A stretch of 10,747 bases of DNA. It comes from Treponema sp. (lineage in GTDB: Bacteria > Spirochaetota > Spirochaetia > Treponematales > Breznakiellaceae). Of this stretch, positions 5,438 to 10,747 are shown piece after piece; within the stretch, counting starts at the first letter, position 1; each line of letters begins with the position of its first letter. The DNA lies in contig JAISPH010000092.1 of the NCBI GenBank assembly GCA_031275035.1, positions 1 to 10,747 of the forward strand, given 5' to 3'. The notes under the pieces were generated by a model. The model had not been told where the DNA came from, searched no databases, and was given only the letters and a program-made list of their open reading frames with translations. Both the position numbers and the translations under genes were made by a program.

Positions 5438-6755
5438 ATCTTATGTCTTCCACATTTTCATAAAAGGCAGCGGGTGTTTTACCGTGGTAGGGAGCGGCGG
5501 ATACGTGAGTAAGGCGTAAATCCCGGACATCCTTGGCAAAGAACCAGTACGGAACACCATTATCAGGGAGTACAGCATTCTGTTTCCCTGGGGCAAGATC
5601 GACCATGCGGCCTTTCAAGGGGAGATTTTCGCTGTCTTTCAGTTCAAATCGGACAGTATCGAAAGACACCCCCTGAACGGACTTGTTTTCACCTATCACC
5701 GCGATGACATTTTCACCGGAGCAGACAAGGTTCTGGAAAAAAATATTCCGTATTGAAACAGTGTATTTCCGATCGGGTCGAGGATCTCGGAAACTTTCGA
5801 GATTATGGTACGTTCCCATAATACAAACAGGCTCGCCGTTTCCCCACCAATTACCCGCTTGAATCCGGGTATCAAGACGCATATTGGAAACAATGATGTT
5901 TTCAATAAGCCCGCTTCCCGCGCAGGCCATCACTACCAAAGCACGGTTACTCTCCCGGATCACGCAGTTGTTAATTGTCACGTCACGAATGATGCTGTGG
6001 GCAAAACCGATGGCAATCGCTTTGGAGCATGAACGCAGGGAACAGTCAGAAATAAGAACGCGTTCGCACGGTTTTTCCCAGTTTGTAATGCCGCTCAAGG
6101 CGATACAGTCGTCCCCGGTGGAAATGATACAGCCCCGAATAATCACATCCGTACAGGAGCAGAAATGCATCCCGTCGTTGTTGGGAATGCGGAGGTCATT
6201 ATCAACGGTAATATCCGTAATGTGGACGTGTGTACATTCAATAAACGAAAGCGTCCAGCAGGGCGCGTTTTGTATTACTATGTCCTTAAGGGTAACGTTT
6301 TCGCAGCGGAGAAAACAGATCGGTTGATTGGGACGTTCTTTCCATTTTGCCGTACATTCGGCAGTTTGCCCCCGGGTAAACGGTATTTTTGACGGGGGAA
6401 TTTCCCGGTGGTCAAAATCGTAGAAGGCATCCCCGGAAAGGTCGATACAGCCTTCTCCGCTGATGGTAAAACCGGCCGCGTCTGCCGCATAGAGCAGCGA
6501 ACGAACGTCCCCCATTTCGTTATGATTATAGCCGATAGAGCGGTAATCGGCCATGTCGCGGGAACCTTTGAGACAGGCACCTTTTTCTAAATACAGGGAA
6601 GCCCCCCCCATGTTTACCGTTCCGGTAAGGTAGACTCCCTTCGGTACCAGCACTGTTCCGTTCACTGCGGCGGCGGCGTCAAAAGCCGCCTGAACCGCAG
6701 CGGTAGAAATACTGCCTGACTGTGCGCCGTAGTCACAAATGTTAATGAACGACAT
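5436..6755 (-). CDS. Glycoside hydrolase family 28-like protein (polygalacturonase/pectin-related), cytoplasmic
   Basis: The 439-residue product shows the right-handed beta-helix pattern of pectinases: a pectate-lyase-3-like start (NICDYGAQSGSISTAAVQAAF, where polygalacturonases have D-x-GA), then many short repeats with N, C and I/V. GH28 motifs are PNNDGMHF (191-198, usual N-T-D) and STGDDCIALS (212-221, with the paired catalytic Asp215-Asp216). The usual G-H-G position reads SKAIAIG (244-250), and the usual R-I-K motif reads RIQ (297-299). There is no signal peptide, so it should act in the cytoplasm on imported oligosaccharides. The start has AAAGGGG just upstream, overlapping the stop of the solute-binding gene, so the two are co-translated in one operon. 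Substrate is unknown: galacturonan, rhamnogalacturonan or another decorated oligosaccharide are possible. Confidence 0.8.
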   Translation of the reverse strand: MSFINICDYGAQSGSISTAAVQAAFDAAAAVNGTVLVPKGVYLTGTVNMGGASLYLEKGACLKGSRDMADYRSIGYNHNEMGDVRSLLYAADAAGFTISGEGCIDLSGDAFYDFDHREIPPSKIPFTRGQTAECTAKWKERPNQPICFLRCENVTLKDIVIQNAPCWTLSFIECTHVHITDITVDNDLRIPNNDGMHFCSCTDVIIRGCIISTGDDCIALSGITNWEKPCERVLISDCSLRSCSKAIAIGFAHSIIRDVTINNCVIRESNRALVVMACAGSGLIENIIVSNMRLDTRIQAGNWWGNGEPVCIMGTYHNLESFRDPRPDRKYTVSIRNIFFQNLVCSGENVIAVIGENKSVQGVSFDTVRFELKDSENLPLKGRMVDLAPGKQNAVLPDNGVPYWFFAKDVRDLRLTHVSAAPYHGKTPAAFYENVEDIR

Positions 6756-6767
6756 GACCGCCCCTTT

Positions 6768-8270
6768 CTATTTTTTGCCCGCGATATATGCGGCAAGCTG
6801 TTTCTGGTACTCCGCGATAACCGCATCGCATCCGGCGGCTTTCATTTTTGCGAGTGCCGCCGCATAACCGCTCGCGTAAGGCACGACTCCGACCTTAATA
6901 GGCACCATTGACGCTGTGTATTCGGCCAGCACATTGGTCATTTCCACCTGTACGGGTTCGGAATTAAAGTTAAACCCTACCATAGGGCTTACCTCCGTGT
7001 TGTCAGGATAGATATTCCGCAGCCAGTTGTCCTTTTCTTCCTGTGTCGATTTGTCCTCCACGTCAAAGCGGTGGTACTTTATATACTCGATCATCCAGTA
7101 ATCAAAGGAGTAAAGCGGCAGACCATCAGAACCTTTCACCACGGAATACTGATCTGTTCCAACCGGGTTCCAGTGGCGGCCCTTGATGCCGTGTAAAAGC
7201 AAATCCTGGTTCTCCTGATTCGCGTAGACCCAGTTGAGGAACCGGATGCCCGCTTCGGGATGTTTCGTTGTAACAGGCACCGCGTTGGTATTCATTAGAG
7301 GAAGTACCGTAAGAATCGGCTTTTCAGGGGAAAGTTTGTACTGCAGCACAACACCCCCTACGCCTTTCGACGTGAGTTCATAGGTATTGTTCGGCCCGGT
7401 TTGGATGCCCAAAAGGTAATCGCCGTAATCAAGAAGTTCTCGCCGTGTGTCGGCGGGAAGGTTCAAAACGTCCGGGTGTATGAGTCCTTTGGTGTAAAGG
7501 GTATTCATAAATTCGGCATCCTTCTTGAACTCTTCGGTGGTGAAATACAGGGCGGCGCTTCCATTCTGTTTTACTTGAAAAATCCCATTCATCGAAACGT
7601 AATAGGGCCACGTATTGTACGTGCGGTGCAGGGCAATCGGCGCGCGGTCGAGGGAGTGCTCAAAAACATATCGTTTTTTGCCGTCTTCCGCGGACCACTT
7701 GCTTTGCAGAGTTTCCAGCGCGGTGATCATCTCCGCAGTAGTTTTCGGCACGGGAATGCCGTACTGATCAAATTTGTCCTTGCGGATGTTCATGTTCCCT
7801 TCAAAATCACCGGAAGCGTCACGCCACTCAGCCGGAACAGCGTAAATCTTGCCGTTCACTGTCGCGGACCCCCAGAGCACCGGCCCGAAGTAGGTGAGTA
7901 GCTGCGGCGCGTTTTTTTTGATGAGCTCGTCAAGCGGGGTGAGTGCGCCGCGCGATACGTATGTTGCCGTGGGAATATAGTCCTCCATTACGTGAAGAAG
8001 TTCAAATTCCTCCCCGCTAGAGATCATCATGTTGATCTTATTTACCCACTGATCCCAGGGGATATACATCGGCTGGTACTCCAGATTGAGACCGTCCTTT
8101 TCCATCGCTGCGTTAATCGCCGCCGTTACCGCATCCGCTTCCGCCTGAGGGCCGGTCGGCGCACCAGGCATATAATATCGAACAGGCGTTTTTCCACCCG
8201 CCTGTTTGCCTGAGGCGAAAACGGAAGCCGCGAGGATCCCGCACAATACCGCAAAAAATAACCTTTTCAT
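6768..8270 (-). CDS. Sugar ABC transporter solute-binding protein (DUF3502/LplA type)
   Basis: The 500-residue protein begins MKRLFFAVLCGILAASVFA-SGK, a signal peptide likely cut by signal peptidase I after Ala19; the cysteine at residue 10 is inside the hydrophobic core and does not form a lipobox. It should bind an oligosaccharide in the periplasm. The body has the family 1 bacterial extracellular solute-binding layout (DQWVNKINMMISSGEEFELLHVMEDYIP, then a region with GSATVNGKIYAVPAEW), and the C-terminal part (about 360-500, with NFNSEPVQVEM) fits the DUF3502 domain found with LplB/LplC permeases. The ATG at 8270 was chosen for AAGGAG nine bases upstream and for the signal peptide; an open frame extends upstream but changes the N-terminus to a non-signal sequence. 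It is 12 bases before the GH28 start. Confidence 0.9.
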   Translation of the reverse strand: MKRLFFAVLCGILAASVFASGKQAGGKTPVRYYMPGAPTGPQAEADAVTAAINAAMEKDGLNLEYQPMYIPWDQWVNKINMMISSGEEFELLHVMEDYIPTATYVSRGALTPLDELIKKNAPQLLTYFGPVLWGSATVNGKIYAVPAEWRDASGDFEGNMNIRKDKFDQYGIPVPKTTAEMITALETLQSKWSAEDGKKRYVFEHSLDRAPIALHRTYNTWPYYVSMNGIFQVKQNGSAALYFTTEEFKKDAEFMNTLYTKGLIHPDVLNLPADTRRELLDYGDYLLGIQTGPNNTYELTSKGVGGVVLQYKLSPEKPILTVLPLMNTNAVPVTTKHPEAGIRFLNWVYANQENQDLLLHGIKGRHWNPVGTDQYSVVKGSDGLPLYSFDYWMIEYIKYHRFDVEDKSTQEEKDNWLRNIYPDNTEVSPMVGFNFNSEPVQVEMTNVLAEYTASMVPIKVGVVPYASGYAAALAKMKAAGCDAVIAEYQKQLAAYIAGKK

Positions 8271-8409
8271 ATTCTCTTGCTCCTTCATCATGCCCGGCGT
8301 AAACCGCATTACGCGCGGCCGCGTCGGCTTGTAGTTTGACAGCCATACGGCCGCCACGGATATGATAACCGCTGCCCCGCAGATACCCGCCTTAAAATTT
8401 GTCTTTCCT
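8271..8409 (-). other. Spacer with an unassigned membrane-segment-like reading frame
   Basis: The 139 bases between the permease stop and the solute-binding start are longer than the other spacers in this operon. On the minus strand one frame, in phase with the solute-binding gene, reads GICGAAVIISVAAVWLSNYK, which looks like a single transmembrane helix with a positive flank, followed by a basic stretch. It has no ATG, GTG or TTG before that helix, except GTG at 8357 within it. A GTG overlapping the permease stop starts a different frame, and one inserted base near 8386 would join the two. It may be a decayed small membrane protein or chance. A 5-bp palindrome ACGCG-CGGC-CGCGT is at 8311-8324. 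Confidence 0.3.
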
Positions 8410-9279
8410 TCACCCTTTTACCGCGCCTATCACAAGTCCCTTGACAAAATATTTTTGCAGGTAGGGATAAAGAAAAATTATCGGTCCGACGGTAAGAATT
8501 GCCGCTGCCATTTTCATTGATTCTCCTGGAAGGCTGCGTACCGGTACGCCGGGCTGCAGACGCCGCAGGGAATCGATCTCCGACTGAATTTTAAGAAGCA
8601 AGTACTGGAGCGGGAACAGCTTGTAATCGTTGACTAGCATGATCGCATTAAAATAATCGTTCCAGTAGGCGACTCCGTAAAAAAGCGCCACCGTCGCTAT
8701 AACGGGCATACTCAACGGAAAATAAATGTGGAATGCTATAAAATAATCGGGTGCCCCGTCGAGTTTAGCCGATTCCATAAGAGAATCGGGAATTCCCCGC
8801 ATAAAATTCCGGCACAGGAACATATTAAAAGGTGAAAAAAGAAGAGACGGCACCAGGAGTGAAAAGAAATTGTTCATAAGGCCAAGCTTTCGACACATCA
8901 TGTACCAGGGTACAAGGCCCGAATAAAACACCATCGGGATAAAAAAGAAAAAGGCAAGAACATTCCGGTAACGCACATTTTTATTGACCAGCGCGAAAGC
9001 CGCCATCGCGGTAATCAGGGCGGCAAGTACCGTGCCGAGCAGGGTAACGGCAACGCTGATAAAGTAGCCCTGAAAAATCGAGGAGTTTCCAGAAAAAATC
9101 ATGCGGTAAGCGTCCAGCGAAAACTCTCTTGGAATTATCTGGTAGCCGTACTGTCTGATTGATCGGTTGGAGCTGAAAGATATTGACAGTACGAGTATCA
9201 TCGGCATGGTGCAGATCAGCGCTAATACTCCTACAATGCCGTGGTTCAGCGCATTAAGAATAGAAGATACTTTTTTCAT
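8410..9279 (-). CDS. lplC: Carbohydrate ABC transporter permease, LplC/YtcP type
   Basis: The 289-residue inner-membrane protein has six predicted membrane segments, among them HGIVGVLALICTMPMILVLSI (13-33), SVAVTLLGTVLAALITAMAAF (75-95) and the last near 258-275. The EAA loop that contacts the ATPase is ESAKLDGAPDYFIAFHIYFP (169-188). It pairs with the LplB-type permease upstream to form the channel for the solute-binding protein downstream. The start is supported by AGGA about six bases before the ATG, in an 18-base gap after the upstream stop codon, so the two permeases are translationally close. I use the LplC/YtcP name for family, not for known substrate. No ATP-binding subunit is present nearby. 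Confidence 0.9.
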   Translation of the reverse strand: MKKVSSILNALNHGIVGVLALICTMPMILVLSISFSSNRSIRQYGYQIIPREFSLDAYRMIFSGNSSIFQGYFISVAVTLLGTVLAALITAMAAFALVNKNVRYRNVLAFFFFIPMVFYSGLVPWYMMCRKLGLMNNFFSLLVPSLLFSPFNMFLCRNFMRGIPDSLMESAKLDGAPDYFIAFHIYFPLSMPVIATVALFYGVAYWNDYFNAIMLVNDYKLFPLQYLLLKIQSEIDSLRRLQPGVPVRSLPGESMKMAAAILTVGPIIFLYPYLQKYFVKGLVIGAVKG

Positions 9280-9297
9280 GGCATCCTATCCCCCCAC

Positions 9298-10290
9298 TTA
9301 AAAAATGGCCCCGTCCGGAAAGTGTTTTCTTACCAGGCGGTTTGAACCATAGACCAGCACAAAGCCGACAAACGCCTGGTATATCCCGACCGCCATCGCT
9401 CCCGCCGGATCACCGGTCTGCCGGAGTGCCCTGAATACGAACGTATCAATAACATCGGTAGTCTCCATGAGAATTCCGTTGTCTCCCACTAAAGAGTAGA
9501 GCATCTGGAAATCTCCGTAAAAAATCTTTCCCACCGCGAGGAGCGTCAGGATGCATATAGTCGGTATTAACAGCGGAAGGGTGATGTAACGGATTTCGTG
9601 GAATTTGTTTGCCCCGTCAATACGCGCGGCCTCGTAAAGCCCTTCATCAATTCCGGTGATTACCGCCATGTAAATCACGGAGTTGATCCCCGCATTCTTC
9701 CAGAGGCGTATCACCACGAGGATTCCTGGCCAGTACGACGCATCTGAATACATTGATTTGGGATTCATGCCCAAAAAACGCAGAATGCTGTACAGCCAGC
9801 CGTAATCCGAGGAGATCATCGCAAAGGCAACATAACTGACAATGACCCACGAAAGAAAATTGGGAAAAAGCAGGAATGACTGTACTGATTTAAGGTAGCC
9901 TTTGTTTCGGATCTCGTTCAACATCAAAGCCAAAACGACCGACATAATCGTTCCTGTTACGATAAAAAGGAAATTCAGATAAATGGTGTTAAAAGTAACC
10001 AGCGCCGCCCGGTTTGAACGGAAAAAGAACTCGAAGTTTTTCAGGCCCACAAACGGGGAATGAAAAAGCCCCGTACGGTAATTGTACTTCTGAAAAGCCA
10101 TAACCATCCACGGCATGGTGAGATAACCAAAGATGAATGAATAAACCATAGCCGGCAGTACAAGCAGATATGAAAAAGGATTCCGTGCAATGTCGGTAAA
10201 AAGCGTAACGTTTTTCTTTCGTCTATTCCCCTTCATTAAGACGGCGGAAGAAGCCGACAACATCGGTGTCAATTGCCTTATACTCAACAT
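9298..10290 (-). CDS. lplB: Carbohydrate ABC transporter permease, LplB type
   Basis: The 330-residue protein has six likely membrane segments (about 41-66, 103-124, 138-160, 187-212, 237-256 and 299-316), with a basic N-terminal tail (GNRRKKN at 21-27). Its EAA loop is EAARIDGANKFHEIRYITLP (220-239). The sequence and partner gene match the LplB family of oligosaccharide permeases, which lack a dedicated ATPase in the operon. The start at 10290 is supported by GGAGGAG seven bases upstream; a second in-frame ATG at 10236 has no ribosome-binding site. It lies 14 bases after the stop of the broken upstream gene, so it belongs to the same operon. Confidence 0.9.
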   Translation of the reverse strand: MLSIRQLTPMLSASSAVLMKGNRRKKNVTLFTDIARNPFSYLLVLPAMVYSFIFGYLTMPWMVMAFQKYNYRTGLFHSPFVGLKNFEFFFRSNRAALVTFNTIYLNFLFIVTGTIMSVVLALMLNEIRNKGYLKSVQSFLLFPNFLSWVIVSYVAFAMISSDYGWLYSILRFLGMNPKSMYSDASYWPGILVVIRLWKNAGINSVIYMAVITGIDEGLYEAARIDGANKFHEIRYITLPLLIPTICILTLLAVGKIFYGDFQMLYSLVGDNGILMETTDVIDTFVFRALRQTGDPAGAMAVGIYQAFVGFVLVYGSNRLVRKHFPDGAIF

Positions 10291-10304
10291 AACACTCCTC
10301 CATA

Positions 10305-10747
10305 TCAGACATTATAACTCCACGGAGCTATGCGTATCGTAAGTTCAGTCCCCGCCATTTTTTTGGAAACCCATGTAACCTTGTCTGTCCTTGAAACCCC
10401 TTCCGGCATCCAGGACGCGATACTGTCATCACTCCCCTCAAACCGTGCCTGCCAGCCGTAGAAAGGGCAACTGCTGTCCTGCCGATAATTACGCTGGAAG
10501 GGGATGCTCTGTTTAATCCCCATCGGGGTCCCCGAGGACTTGCCATACCCCCCTCGTCTGCGATCACCGGAGCAGCGGCTTTCCACACAACCTCTTCCAG
10601 GTCTATTTCCGGCTTGAGCGTATCCAGGCAGAGAAAAATGAGGTGAACAGGAAAAACCACCCGGTTCCCGGCGTGGATATGACGCAGCCTCGGGAACCGC
10701 GTTGTGTATGAATTACATACGTGATTAGTTAAATTTTGCGAAAACCA
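10305..10747 (-). pseudogene. 3' part of an unrecognised operon gene with an apparent frameshift (partial)
   Basis: One minus-strand frame is open from the right edge to about 10560 and reads TLKPEIDLEEVVWKAAAPVI before ADEGG. A second frame then reads YGKSSGTPMGIKQSIPFQRN and ends TIRIAPWSYNV at the TGA (10305-10307). The natural join is at a run of six C (10548-10553, six G on the coding strand); a seventh G would make one continuous protein, ...ADEGGYGKSS.... Neither frame alone is convincing over its whole length, so this looks like a real gene with a one-base deletion, a sequencing error, or a slippage-regulated gene. I do not recognise the family. The stop lies 14 bases before the LplB-type start, so the gene was part of the operon. 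The region nearest the right edge is the least certain. Confidence 0.45.
10706..10720. repeat. Small palindrome GTATG-AATTA-CATAC
   Basis: Perfect 5-bp arms flank a five-base AT-rich centre near the right edge, followed by an AT-rich stretch. It may be an operator or chance; it lies within the partial upstream frame. Confidence 0.25.

Noticed and set aside
8113..8346. 77-codon minus-strand frame over the start of the binding protein
   Set aside because: It overlaps the signal peptide in another frame and has low-complexity composition.
1..10747. CRISPR arrays, tRNA or rRNA genes, insertion sequence ends, defence genes
   Set aside because: No regularly spaced repeats, cloverleaf-like segments or defence-type motifs were seen on either strand by eye; the RAYT-like gene is the only mobile-element-related item.

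Overview
This window looks like chromosomal DNA from a spirochaete, most likely a Treponema of the termite-gut type. That assignment rests on family resemblance and style only: Lpl-type sugar transporter genes without an ATPase, a type I xylose isomerase beside an AraC-family regulator, a small lipoprotein, and a RAYT-like protein beside a GGGGTC-T-GACCCC palindrome. No database search was possible.

Left part (1-2760, all genes on the minus strand). A REP-associated transposase (RAYT)-like gene runs off the left edge. Its catalytic HUH motif has been replaced. Upstream of it is a REP-like palindrome built into a good intrinsic terminator, then a GC-rich 23S rRNA cytosine methyltransferase gene of the RlmI family with two Pro/Gly-rich insertions. 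A 225-bp hairpin-rich spacer separates this from a 226-residue lipoprotein.

Middle part (2861-5435). An AraC-family regulator (minus) and xylA (plus) are transcribed divergently from a 247-bp intergenic region. That region holds a promoter placing the regulator's transcript start at its own ATG, a repeated TTTTGCAAAG element, and a hairpin whose loop is also found downstream of the lipoprotein gene. xylA converges on the next operon at a long bidirectional terminator.

Right part (5436-10747, minus strand, visibly lower GC). This is an oligosaccharide uptake and degradation operon. In transcription order it has the 3' end of an unrecognised, apparently frameshifted gene, an LplB-type permease, an LplC/YtcP-type permease, a DUF3502-type solute-binding protein and a glycoside hydrolase family 28-like enzyme with no signal peptide. 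The likely scheme is periplasmic capture, import through the two permeases powered by an ATPase encoded elsewhere, and cytoplasmic cleavage of a pectin-type oligosaccharide. Together with xylA the region suggests plant cell-wall sugar use.

I saw no CRISPR array, rRNA, tRNA, phage genes or recognisable defence system. The most interesting items are the conserved-loop hairpin pair with different stems, the RAYT-like gene without its HUH histidines, the GH28-like enzyme lacking the usual His and Lys, the frameshift at a six-base homopolymer at the right end, and a hidden membrane-segment reading frame between two transporter genes.
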